Shown piece by piece: positions 56,372 through 64,000 of a DNA stretch of 64,000 nucleotides (positions within the stretch are counted from its first letter, which is position 1; the number at the start of each line of letters is the position of its first letter). A model generated the notes under the pieces. It was not told the DNA's origin, did not search any database, and saw only the letters and a program-made list of their open reading frames with translations. The position numbers were made by a program, and so were the translations under genes. This DNA is from Scleromatobacter sp039920745 (GTDB lineage: Bacteria; Pseudomonadota; Gammaproteobacteria; Burkholderiales; Burkholderiaceae_C): contig JBDSDD010000055.1 of assembly GCA_039920745.1 (NCBI GenBank), positions 31,422-95,421 of the forward strand. Direction: 5' to 3'.

Positions 56372-58243
56372 TCAGCGGTTGCTTTCCCCGACGATCTTCC
56401 ACTCCGTGCCCACGCGATCCCACACCAGCGTCTTGTGCATCGCGTCCTTGAAATTGCTCGACACGTAGGCCTGGTCGAAGCTGGTCTCGACGCGGGTGTT
56501 GGTCAGTGCGTGCGTCTGGATGTTCGACAGCGTGACCGTGATCGGGCCGGGCTTGGCGACGAGGCGATGGCGCGCATCGATCCAGGCTGACTTGGATCCT
56601 TTGGCCGGCGCGAAGTCCAGGCTGTAGAAGGCCAGGTAGCGCTCCACGTCGTGGCTCATCCAGGCCGCGGCCCAATCCTGCAGGCGTTGCGTGGCGATGG
56701 TGGCCGACTGCGCGGGCGTGACGGGCGCCGCCGCGGCGATCGGGGTCACGGCGAGCAGCGTCGGCGCGGCGCTGGCCGGCACGCTGACCGGACGCAGCGC
56801 GGCCGGGGCACGATCGGCAGCGATCTTGCTGGCGCGCTGGTCAAGCTGGGCAAACGTGGCGCCGCCGACGTCGATGGCTTCCAGCGGGCAGCGCGACGAC
56901 GCGTCGCCGTCGATGCCCCAGTTCTGTGCCTCGGGCGCCAGCTCCTGCGCATTCGGGCCCTTCAGGCCCAGGCTGGCCACCAGCGTGCCCATGCCCGCGT
57001 AGGTGCGCACGATCGCGGTCGCCAGGTCTTCCTCGGCCAGCACGTAGGAGCGCTTGGCGGTGTAGAGCTCGTTCTCGGCGTTCAGCAGGTCCAGCAGGCT
57101 GCGCTGGCCGATGTCGAACTGCTGGCGGTAGGCATCGCGGGCCTTCTGGATCGACACGACGTTGCGGTCGAGGAATCCGAGTTGCTCGTTGAGCTTCTTG
57201 ACGTCGTTGAAGGCGATGGCGACGGTCTGGCGTGCATCGACGCAGGCCTTGTCGCGCAGGTTCTCAGCCTGGCTCAGCAGGCTGGCGTACTGGCGTTCGC
57301 GCGCGGAATCGCTGCCGCCGTTGAAGATGTTCCAGGTCAGCGCGATCTCGGCGGTGGCGTCGCGGCGTTCGTAGAGCACGCCGTCCAGGTTGTGGCCGGC
57401 GGCGCCGCGCACGCGGGCCTCGACCTTGGGCTGGAACGCGCTCTTGCGGCCGGCGGCGCCCGCGCGGGCAGCGCGCAGGTTCTCGATGGCGCCGGCCACG
57501 GCCGGGCTCTGCAGCGCTGCGGTCTTCATCGCTTCCTGCTCGGAGCCGGGCAGTTGCCTGACCATCGACACGGCGCTGACGTTCTCGGCCGGCGGCACGG
57601 AGCCGACGATGCGCATGTAGCGCTCGGTGACGTCGTGCAGGTTGGCGCGTTCGGTGACGAGGTTGGACTCGGCCAGCGCGACGCGCGCGACGACCTGCTC
57701 GAGGTCGACGCCGCGGCCGACGCCGGCGTTCACGCGCGACTGCACCTGGTCGAACGAGACCTTGTGCTGGATGTAGTTGTCCTCGGCCAGCGCGACGAGC
57801 TTGCGGTAGCGCACGACGTCGTAGTAGGCCTTGGCGGCCTCCATGCCGAATTGCTCGGTGGCGTCGAGGAAGTCGAAATAGCGCTCGAGCTTGGCATGGC
57901 CCAGGCGTTCGATTTCGTTGTGGGTTGCCAGGCCGTCCCACAGCAACTGGCTCAACTCCAGGCGGACGCCGCCTTCATAGAAGCGCGGTTCGCGGGGAAT
58001 GGACTGCGTGTTGACGTAGGTGCGTTTGCCGGCGTTTGCGGTAGCGTCCAGATGCGGCTTCCAGTTGCCAGAAGCGACGTCAATTTCGTCGTTCGATGCA
58101 CGAAAAGCGTTGAATTTGGCTGCAACTTCGGGATTTCCTTCGATTGCCTTTTGCACGGACTGAGCCACCGGGGAGGTGGTTTGCGCCATCGCGGCGCAGC
58201 TGGCCAGCGTCAGCAGGCTGAAGCGGATGAACGTCTTTTTCAT
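56372..58243 (-). CDS. TolC-family outer-membrane export protein with C-terminal NTF2-like domain
   Basis: A protein of 623 residues from ATG 58243 (a TTG two codons upstream is less likely). The signal peptide ends near CAAMAQ. Residues 25-450 are a TolC-family fold with its two internal repeats (features such as LELSQLLWDGLATHNEIERLG, WNIFNGGSDSARERQYASLLSQAENLRD and QQFDIGQRSLLDLLNAENEL). Normal TolC relatives end near 450-480 residues. Here a further 150 residues carry an NTF2-like domain (DWAAAWMSHDVERYLAFYSLDF ... TEWKIVGES). It is the outer-membrane channel for the type I secreted adhesin, with transport partners outside the window, and is divergent from the lapG-like gene. Confidence 0.88.
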   Translation of the reverse strand: MKKTFIRFSLLTLASCAAMAQTTSPVAQSVQKAIEGNPEVAAKFNAFRASNDEIDVASGNWKPHLDATANAGKRTYVNTQSIPREPRFYEGGVRLELSQLLWDGLATHNEIERLGHAKLERYFDFLDATEQFGMEAAKAYYDVVRYRKLVALAEDNYIQHKVSFDQVQSRVNAGVGRGVDLEQVVARVALAESNLVTERANLHDVTERYMRIVGSVPPAENVSAVSMVRQLPGSEQEAMKTAALQSPAVAGAIENLRAARAGAAGRKSAFQPKVEARVRGAAGHNLDGVLYERRDATAEIALTWNIFNGGSDSARERQYASLLSQAENLRDKACVDARQTVAIAFNDVKKLNEQLGFLDRNVVSIQKARDAYRQQFDIGQRSLLDLLNAENELYTAKRSYVLAEEDLATAIVRTYAGMGTLVASLGLKGPNAQELAPEAQNWGIDGDASSRCPLEAIDVGGATFAQLDQRASKIAADRAPAALRPVSVPASAAPTLLAVTPIAAAAPVTPAQSATIATQRLQDWAAAWMSHDVERYLAFYSLDFAPAKGSKSAWIDARHRLVAKPGPITVTLSNIQTHALTNTRVETSFDQAYVSSNFKDAMHKTLVWDRVGTEWKIVGESNR

Positions 58244-58441
58244 GTGCAAAACTTGTCCCGATTGATACGTATTTAGTTGTTTTCATGATACCGATGCGAC
58301 CCCGTCGAAAATGCACGCCTCCCAGGGTAAGTCGGCATCTATTCGAGGCAAGCATCGATTGTGACGCGCATTCGTGGTTTGCTGACGACGGCCGGAACCG
58401 CGTCTTCCTACAGTACGAAGACGACCAGCCGATAGATTCCA

Positions 58442-59206
58442 GTGGACCTACAAGCCAGCTGCCCACCCCTGCCATGCGTGACCCATTCACGCCTCGCCCC
58501 TGCGGACACCCCGCTGCGCGGCGCATGGCAGGTCAGCGGGGCCGCCGCCTGGCTGCGCGCGGGGTTGCTGCGCCTGCTTGCCGCGTTGGTGCTGGTGGCG
58601 TTTTCGGTGCAGGCGGTCGATCCCGACCGGATCGTCAGGTCGGCCCAGAGGTATGGGCCGACGGCCGTTGCCAACGCGAAGGCCTTGCAGCAAGTCATGG
58701 CGGGCGTCGCCGGCAAGGAGGACGGCGCCAAGCTCAAGGCGGTCAACGACTTCTTCAACCAGCGCCTGGCCTACATGGAGGACATCGACAACTGGGGCGT
58801 CCAGGACTACTGGGCCAGCCCCCTCGAAGCGCTCGGCAAGGGCGCCGGCGATTGCGAGGACTACGCGATCGGCAAATACTTCACGCTGACCACCCTGGGC
58901 GTGCCGCACGCCAAGCTGCGCCTGGTCTACGTGCGTGCCAGCATCGCAGGCGCGCCGAACGGCTATGTCGCGCACATGGTGCTGGCCTACTACGCGACGC
59001 CAGATGTCGAGCCGTTGGTGCTGGACAACCTGCAGCCCGACATCCACGTCGCCGACCAGCGGCCGGACCTGCTGCCGGTGTTCAGCTTCAATGCAGAAGG
59101 TTTGTGGCAGGGTGTTGGTAGCATCCGTGCCAGTGGCGACCCGCTGACGCGGTTGTCGAAATGGCGCGAAGCGCTGACGCGCGCGCACCAGGATGGTTTC
59201 CAATGA
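58442..59206 (+). CDS. lapG: LapG-type transglutaminase-like cysteine protease (BTLCP)
   Basis: A protein of 254 residues. A hydrophobic N-terminal segment (LLRLLAALVLVAFSVQA) exports it to the periplasm. The catalytic triad is visible as C138 (KGAGDCEDYAIGK), H178 (VAHMVLAYY) and D195 (LVLDNLQP). D137 and E139 flank the cysteine, as do the calcium ligands in Pseudomonas LapG, and the His-Asp spacing of 17 matches. The enzyme cuts the N-terminal retention region of giant RTX adhesins, freeing the cell. The start is uncertain: GTG 58442 lacks a ribosome site and GTG 58478 is possible. Followed by the LapD-like gene after 58 bases. Confidence 0.88.
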   Translation: MDLQASCPPLPCVTHSRLAPADTPLRGAWQVSGAAAWLRAGLLRLLAALVLVAFSVQAVDPDRIVRSAQRYGPTAVANAKALQQVMAGVAGKEDGAKLKAVNDFFNQRLAYMEDIDNWGVQDYWASPLEALGKGAGDCEDYAIGKYFTLTTLGVPHAKLRLVYVRASIAGAPNGYVAHMVLAYYATPDVEPLVLDNLQPDIHVADQRPDLLPVFSFNAEGLWQGVGSIRASGDPLTRLSKWREALTRAHQDGFQ

Positions 59207-59264
59207 AGGCCCGCGATGTAGCGGGCGGCACCCGATCCGTCGCGTTCGGCCAAGAGGAGCAGGC

Positions 59265-61178
59265 ATGTCGCTGATTCGCCAGGTGTGGTTGCTGTTGTCG
59301 GTGACGCTGGTGCTGGCCTTCGCTGGTGCCATCGGTGTGTCCGTGCACTCCGCCCGCCACTACCTGCAGACGCAACTGGACGCGAAGAACAACGACACCG
59401 CGCAATCGCTCGCGCTGACGCTGACGCAGCAAAAGGGTGATCAGGAGCTGCTGGAACTGGCAATCGCCAGCCAGTTCGACACGGGCTTCTACGAACGCAT
59501 CCGACTCATCGGCCCGGGCGGCAAGACGATCGTCGAGAAGCAGGCCGACATCCACCCGCAGAACGCACCCGGCTGGTTCGTCGGCCTGCTGGGCATCGCG
59601 CCGGCGGACGGCGTCGCCCAGGTCAGCGACGGCTGGCGCCAGATCGGCCGCCTCGAGATTCGCAGCCAGTCGGCGTTCGCCGATGACGAGCTCTGGCAGG
59701 GCACCATCAACACGGTCGGCGTGCTGCTGGTGCTGGTGGTCGGCGCGGGCATCTTCTCGTACGTCGGCGTCAACCGCATCCGCGTGCCGTTGTTGCGCAC
59801 CGTCGACCAGGCCAAGGCGATCACCGAGCGCCGCTTCGTCACCGTCGACGAGCCCGACATGCCCGAACTGCGCAACGTCACCCGCGCGATGAACGCGATG
59901 GTGGGACGCGTCAAGGGGATGTTCGACGAACAGGCCGGTCAGGTCGAGCTGCTGCGCCGCCAGGCACATTGCGATCCGCTGACGGGGCTGTCCAACCGGG
60001 CGCACTTCCTGGGTCGCATGAAGGTGATGCTCGACGCCGAGGACGGCGCGGCCAGCGGCGCGCTGGTGATGGTGCGCCTCGTCGAACTGCAGTCCCTGAA
60101 CCGCACGCTGGGCCGCTCGGCCACTGACCGCCTGCTGCAGGACGCAGCCGCCGCGATGGTGGAGTCGTCGCGCCGCCTCAGCGCCGGCGAAGTCGGGCGG
60201 CTGAATGGCAGTGACTTCGCGCTGGCGCTGCCCGACGTCGAATCGCTGCGCGAATCGGCCGTCGATGTCGCCGCTCGCCTGCGCAGCCTGCTGCGCGTGC
60301 ACGAGGGCGGCGCCCACGTGGTGGTGGGCGCGGTGCGCTGGAGCCATGGCGCTCCGATGTCCACGCTGCTGGCCGCCGCCGACCAGGCGCTGGCCCGCGC
60401 CGAGAGTCGCGGCCCGTACACGGTCGAACTGGACGACAGCAGCGACAACTCCGCGCTCGGCGAGGACGCCTGGCGCCAGCGCATCCAGACCGCGTTGGCC
60501 GAACGCAGCGCGCAACTGGTCGACTTCCCGTTGGTGGGCCGCAACGGCGAACTGGTGCACCACGAATCGCCGCTGAGGTTGCGATTGGGCGCCGAAGGGC
60601 AGTTGGTGTCGGCCGCGCAATGGCTGCCGATGGCGCGCCGTGCGCAACTCACCGCCGACATCGACCTGCTGGCCATCGAGTTGGCGCTGCTGGCCATCGC
60701 CGCGGACTCGCTGCCGCGCTCGATCAACGTGAGCCCGTCGTCGCTGGCGGACTCGGCGTTCTCCACCCGCGTACACGCCCTGGTGGTGGCCCATCCGCTG
60801 GCGTCGCCCAGGCTGTCGCTGGAGCTGGCCGAAGCCGGCGCGGTCAAGCAGTTGCACCTGGTGCGCGAGCTCGCCGAGCAACTGCAGGGCTCGGGCACCA
60901 AGATCGGCCTCGAGCACGCAGGCGAGCGCCTGGGCGAGACGCGCGGCCTGCTGGAGGCCGGTCTCGACTTCGTCAAGCTCGACGCCAGCCTGCTGCAGGG
61001 CCTGGCCAACGACGAGGCGCGCGCACAGCACGTGGCCGGTACCGTGCGCATGCTGCACGGCATTGGCCTGCGCGTGTACGCCGAGGGCGTCAGCGAGGTG
61101 GACGACGCGGCCGCGCTGTGGGCGGCCGGCGTCGACGGCTTGACCGGGCCGGTGGTGCAGGCGCCACGCTCCGCCTGA
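59265..61178 (+). CDS. lapD: LapD-type c-di-GMP receptor with degenerate GGDEF and EAL domains
   Basis: A protein of 637 residues; ATG 59265 has AAGAGGAG upstream. TM1 (about 8-28), a LapD/MoxY-type periplasmic domain to about 150, TM2 (INTVGVLLVLVVGAGIFSYVG), HAMP, then GGDEF and EAL domains. The GGDEF loop is NGSDF (314-318) and the EAL signature is ESP (434-436), so neither synthesis nor breakdown of c-di-GMP is expected. That is the pattern of LapD, which binds c-di-GMP in its EAL domain and sequesters LapG in the periplasm. It is co-oriented with and just downstream of lapG. Confidence 0.88.
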   Translation: MSLIRQVWLLLSVTLVLAFAGAIGVSVHSARHYLQTQLDAKNNDTAQSLALTLTQQKGDQELLELAIASQFDTGFYERIRLIGPGGKTIVEKQADIHPQNAPGWFVGLLGIAPADGVAQVSDGWRQIGRLEIRSQSAFADDELWQGTINTVGVLLVLVVGAGIFSYVGVNRIRVPLLRTVDQAKAITERRFVTVDEPDMPELRNVTRAMNAMVGRVKGMFDEQAGQVELLRRQAHCDPLTGLSNRAHFLGRMKVMLDAEDGAASGALVMVRLVELQSLNRTLGRSATDRLLQDAAAAMVESSRRLSAGEVGRLNGSDFALALPDVESLRESAVDVAARLRSLLRVHEGGAHVVVGAVRWSHGAPMSTLLAAADQALARAESRGPYTVELDDSSDNSALGEDAWRQRIQTALAERSAQLVDFPLVGRNGELVHHESPLRLRLGAEGQLVSAAQWLPMARRAQLTADIDLLAIELALLAIAADSLPRSINVSPSSLADSAFSTRVHALVVAHPLASPRLSLELAEAGAVKQLHLVRELAEQLQGSGTKIGLEHAGERLGETRGLLEAGLDFVKLDASLLQGLANDEARAQHVAGTVRMLHGIGLRVYAEGVSEVDDAAALWAAGVDGLTGPVVQAPRSA

Positions 61179-61294
61179 CGTGCGCCACCTGGTGGCGTCC
61201 TTCGCGATCCCGCTGCGCGCTCCGGCCCCAGTGAGCTACCTCGAGCGCGCCGCGTCGCGCTTCGTGCACGCAGGCCAACCGGGCCTGAACTGCG

Positions 61295-61312
61295 CGCGGG
61301 CGCTCGCCCGCG
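61295..61312. terminator. Weak hairpin between convergent lapD and adhesin genes
   Basis: An 8-base inverted repeat CGCGGGCG/CGCCCGCG (61295-61302 and 61305-61312) in the 164-base convergent spacer. There is no T tract on either side, so terminator function is only possible, not shown. Confidence 0.3.
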
Positions 61313-61342
61313 GTGGCGAACCCGCAGGCGACGGGCCTGCCG

Positions 61343-64000
61343 TCAGCCCAGGTGCAACTGGCCGTTGGCCAGGAGCTGGTGAATGATCTGCAGATCGTTC
61401 TGGTTGCCGGCGGCCGTCAAGTCGACATTCTTCAGCACGATGGTCTCGTCTTCTGCGCCGGCAGCGTAGCCGCTCGAGAAGCCGCCCGACGTGCTGATGT
61501 GGATGATGGTGTCGGCGCCGGACAGGTCGAAATGAATGTAGTTGGCGATGTTGCCTGTCTGCGTGCCGTCGTGGTTCGCGTTGGGCAGCAGGTCGCGCAG
61601 GTCGAGCATGTCCTTGTTGCCGGCCGTCGAGCTGAAATCGGTGATCGTCGCGACGGTGGGCGTGCCGGCCGTGCCATGGTCCGCCAGCTCCCATCGGAAG
61701 ACGTCGTCGCCAGCGCCGCCTGTCAGCGTGTCGTTGCCGGTGCCCCCGACGATCAGGTCATTGCCTGACCCACCGGAGATGCTGTCGTTGCCAGCGCCAC
61801 CCAGCAGGCGGTCGTTGCCGGAGCCACCGGTGATCGTGTCGTTGCCCAGCCCGCCGGAGATGAACGCGGGAGTCGTGGACGCCGCCGCCGACAGCGTGTC
61901 GTTGCCGGCCGTGCCGCCCAGGAGGGTCGTGCCGTTGACCACGCTCAGCCACGTCGACGAGTCATGCGTCTGGCCGTTGGCAGTCGTGTTGATGGCGTCG
62001 AATTCCAGCGTCGCAGAACCTGTGCCGACGTTGGTGAGCTGCAGCGAGTTCAGGCTCCAGCTGGTGATGTCGATGACCTGTCCGTTGCCCGTGCTCGTGA
62101 TCGTGTGGGTCCCGTCGGAGATCGTCATGCCGTTCTCGACGCCCGTGACGTGAAGCGCAGTCGCGTTCGTGTCGGTCACGACGAGCTTGATCGCATCGCC
62201 GTCGTTGGCCACCGCCTGCGTCTCGTAGCCGTTCTCGACGACGTACACGGCCTTGGCCTGGTCGGCCGTCAGCGCGTGGCTGTAGATGCGTGCGTCGTCG
62301 AGCGCGCCCTTGTAGTAGACGTCGCCAGTGGTGGTGTCCGTATTGGTGGACACCCCGTTGGCCGTCGTGGTCTGCCAGGCGTTGTTGTAGCCGAAGCCTG
62401 CGAGGTAGTTCGTCGGGATGCCGGTAGGCGCGGCGGATTCCGCGGCCAGGGTCGCGCTGTTGCTGAGCACGCCATCGACGTAGACCGACACCACGCTGGA
62501 GCCGCCGGCGTTGACCGTGCGCGTGATCGTGAGGTCGTGCCAGTTGCCGTCGTTGACCGCGGCGGCGGAGTACACGCCGGTCGGGTTGTTGCCCAGGCCC
62601 AGGCCGATCTGTCCCTTGTTGTTGATCGTGCCCCACTGGATGTCGTTGGCGTCGCCCGCATGCTCGGTGCCGATGATCGCCGGGCTGGACCAGCCGATGG
62701 CCGAGCCGACCTGCGTTGTCTTGAACCACACCGACAGCGTGCTGGTGGTGTTGAGCACCGCGGTGTCGGCCAGCGGTACCGAGACGATGCCGCCCTTGCC
62801 ATCGAAGTTGAGCGCGGTGCCAGCGGTGCCGTTGTGGCCGGCGATCCAGGTGGGCGCCGTGCCGCCGTTGGCGGCATTGACGTTTGTGAGCGTGCCGGTG
62901 TAGGCGTTGTAGGCGTCGGCCGTCGACGTCCCCGAGCCTTCGTTGAACAGCCAGCGGCCGATCGAGTTGGCGGTGACTGTCGGTGTCGCGGCGTGGTCGA
63001 CCGAGTCGATGGCGAACGTGCCGGTGGACGTGACGCTGTTGCCTGCGGCATCGCTGCTGTTGACCGACAAGGAGACGTTGCCGTCGGACAAGCCGTCCCG
63101 TGGCATCGTGCCGGTGATCGTCGCTTGCGTGCTCGTGTCGACGCTCCACGCACCCGTGGCATCGGTCGTGGCCGTGTAGGTCAGCTTGTCCCCGGCCGCG
63201 TCGGTGACCGTCACCTGCACGCTGGTGTTCGGCTCGCCCGTGCCGGTGATGACCGGCGTCGAGTTGGATGTCTGGCTGTCCGTGGCGGACAGGCCGGTGT
63301 CGTTGGCGGCGTCGTGTTTCAGTCCGATGGACGCCGTGACCGTGCGATCCTCGGTGAACGAACTGTTGCCCGCCGTCGAGATGTTGCCCGCGGCGTCGGT
63401 CGCCACCACCTTCAGCGTGACGAGACCTTCGGCGAGGCCTGCCGCCGGCATGGTCGTGCCGTTGATCGTGGTCGCCGTACTGGTGTTGATCGACCAGTTG
63501 CCGGTGCCGTCGGCCGTGGTGGAGAACTGCACCGCGTTGTTGTTCTTGTCGGTCACGGTGATCGTGACCGTGCTGTTGGCTTCCGCCGTGCCCACGAGGA
63601 CGGGCTTCGCATTTTTCGTGAGGTTGTCGGAAATCGACGTGCCGGTGTCGTTGGCCAAGTCGTGCTGCAGGCTGATGGTCGGGGTCGCCGGAGCCTGCAG
63701 ATCTTCCTTGAACGAGCCGGTGGCGTTGGCGGTAGTGCCTGCGACGTCGGCACTGGCGACGGTCAGCGCGACCGTGCCGTTGGCGAAGCCGACGGCAGGC
63801 AGGGTGCCAGTGGTCGGCACGGCGCTGTTGGTATCGATCGACCAGTTGCCAGTGGCGTCCGTCGTCGTCTTGTACGTGACCTTGTTGCCGGAGGCATCGG
63901 TGGCGGTGACGGTGACGTCGCTGGACGCCAGACCGGTGCCGGTGAGGATCGGGCGAGTCTTGTTGGTGATGCCGTCCGTAGCGGACGTGCCGGTGTCGTC
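61343..64000 (-). CDS. Giant type I secreted RTX adhesin, C-terminal part, runs off right edge
   Basis: An open minus-strand frame from the right edge to a stop at 61343 gives the last 885 residues of a larger protein. From the edge inwards, three Ig-like repeats recur with an exact 116-residue period (DTG landmarks at 63997, 63649 and 63301; pattern TTDATGNWS, GTMPxxGL). A LamG/concanavalin-like domain follows (about 62965-62240, GRWLFNEGSG to KAVYVVENG). Five to six RTX calcium nonapeptides come next (GGLGNDTIT, GGSGNDRLL, GGAGNDSIS; about 61860-61700), then the type I secretion-signal domain (VFRWELADHG ... LDLRDLLPN ... LLANGQLHLG). The N-terminal retention module that LapG would cut lies outside the window. 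Substrate of the nearby TolC/LapG/LapD set. Confidence 0.92.
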   Translation of the reverse strand, partial: DDTGTSATDGITNKTRPILTGTGLASSDVTVTATDASGNKVTYKTTTDATGNWSIDTNSAVPTTGTLPAVGFANGTVALTVASADVAGTTANATGSFKEDLQAPATPTISLQHDLANDTGTSISDNLTKNAKPVLVGTAEANSTVTITVTDKNNNAVQFSTTADGTGNWSINTSTATTINGTTMPAAGLAEGLVTLKVVATDAAGNISTAGNSSFTEDRTVTASIGLKHDAANDTGLSATDSQTSNSTPVITGTGEPNTSVQVTVTDAAGDKLTYTATTDATGAWSVDTSTQATITGTMPRDGLSDGNVSLSVNSSDAAGNSVTSTGTFAIDSVDHAATPTVTANSIGRWLFNEGSGTSTADAYNAYTGTLTNVNAANGGTAPTWIAGHNGTAGTALNFDGKGGIVSVPLADTAVLNTTSTLSVWFKTTQVGSAIGWSSPAIIGTEHAGDANDIQWGTINNKGQIGLGLGNNPTGVYSAAAVNDGNWHDLTITRTVNAGGSSVVSVYVDGVLSNSATLAAESAAPTGIPTNYLAGFGYNNAWQTTTANGVSTNTDTTTGDVYYKGALDDARIYSHALTADQAKAVYVVENGYETQAVANDGDAIKLVVTDTNATALHVTGVENGMTISDGTHTITSTGNGQVIDITSWSLNSLQLTNVGTGSATLEFDAINTTANGQTHDSSTWLSVVNGTTLLGGTAGNDTLSAAASTTPAFISGGLGNDTITGGSGNDRLLGGAGNDSISGGSGNDLIVGGTGNDTLTGGAGDDVFRWELADHGTAGTPTVATITDFSSTAGNKDMLDLRDLLPNANHDGTQTGNIANYIHFDLSGADTIIHISTSGGFSSGYAAGAEDETIVLKNVDLTAAGNQNDLQIIHQLLANGQLHLG

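Noticed and set aside
61700..61860. Short regular repeats that could be taken for a CRISPR or minisatellite
   Set aside because: They code in frame for RTX nonapeptides (GGxGNDxxx), and there are no equal-length unique spacers.

Overview
The window is high-G+C chromosomal DNA. The order aceE-aceF-lpdA with an extra lipoyl domain on the E3 subunit, recC-recB-recD, and aat next to a Bpt-type aminoacyl transferase all point to a betaproteobacterium of the order Burkholderiales, probably a Rubrivivax/Leptothrix/Roseateles-type relative. This placement is inferred from gene content, not from a marker gene. Most genes are densely packed and have their own purine-rich ribosome sites. Several neighbours share 4-base ATGA or GTGA stop/start overlaps. 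I found no tRNA, rRNA, insertion sequence or CRISPR array.

Layout. 1-7.7 kb: an ATP-grasp ligase cut by the left edge; a small SdpR-type autorepressor with a tandem 16-bp operator candidate and a downstream cupin/DUF2867-like gene; then a three-gene minus-strand unit (SGNH hydrolase, small membrane-anchored protein, oversized Lnt-like nitrilase). 7.9-12.2 kb: a divergent YeiH/LysR pair around a perfect palindrome, maiA, a cupin, an S51-type peptidase and a truncated-looking secreted protein. 12.2-21.7 kb: an SUV3-like helicase, a DUF445 protein, a chemoreceptor with a good sigma-28 promoter candidate, a secreted amidohydrolase, a YtpQ/DUF1444-like protein and a YadA-head-like secreted protein. 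21.9-34.4 kb: recD, recB and recC, a DUF2807 protein, the N-degron pair bpt/aat and a periplasmic glutaredoxin-like protein.

34.5-48.8 kb: oligopeptidase A, folD, a FixJ-type regulator with its PAS histidine kinase, and, divergent from these, the pyruvate dehydrogenase operon aceE-aceF-lpdA with a strong terminator. An AraC/GyrI-type regulator and a small secreted protein follow. 49.2-51.7 kb is a diguanylate cyclase of visibly lower G+C, possibly acquired, followed by a FAD oxidoreductase.

53.6-64 kb is the most interesting block. It looks like a Lap-type adhesin retention system: a TolC-family outer-membrane protein, a LapG-type calcium-dependent protease, a LapD-type receptor with degenerate GGDEF and EAL motifs, and the C-terminal 886 residues of a giant RTX adhesin that runs off the right edge. 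Next to it lie an L,D-transpeptidase and a TPR protein. The transpeptidase, the TPR protein and the TolC protein each end in what appears to be the same NTF2-like domain, which suggests a shared role in building or anchoring the adhesin-secretion apparatus. The ABC transporter and membrane-fusion protein expected for such a system are not in the window.
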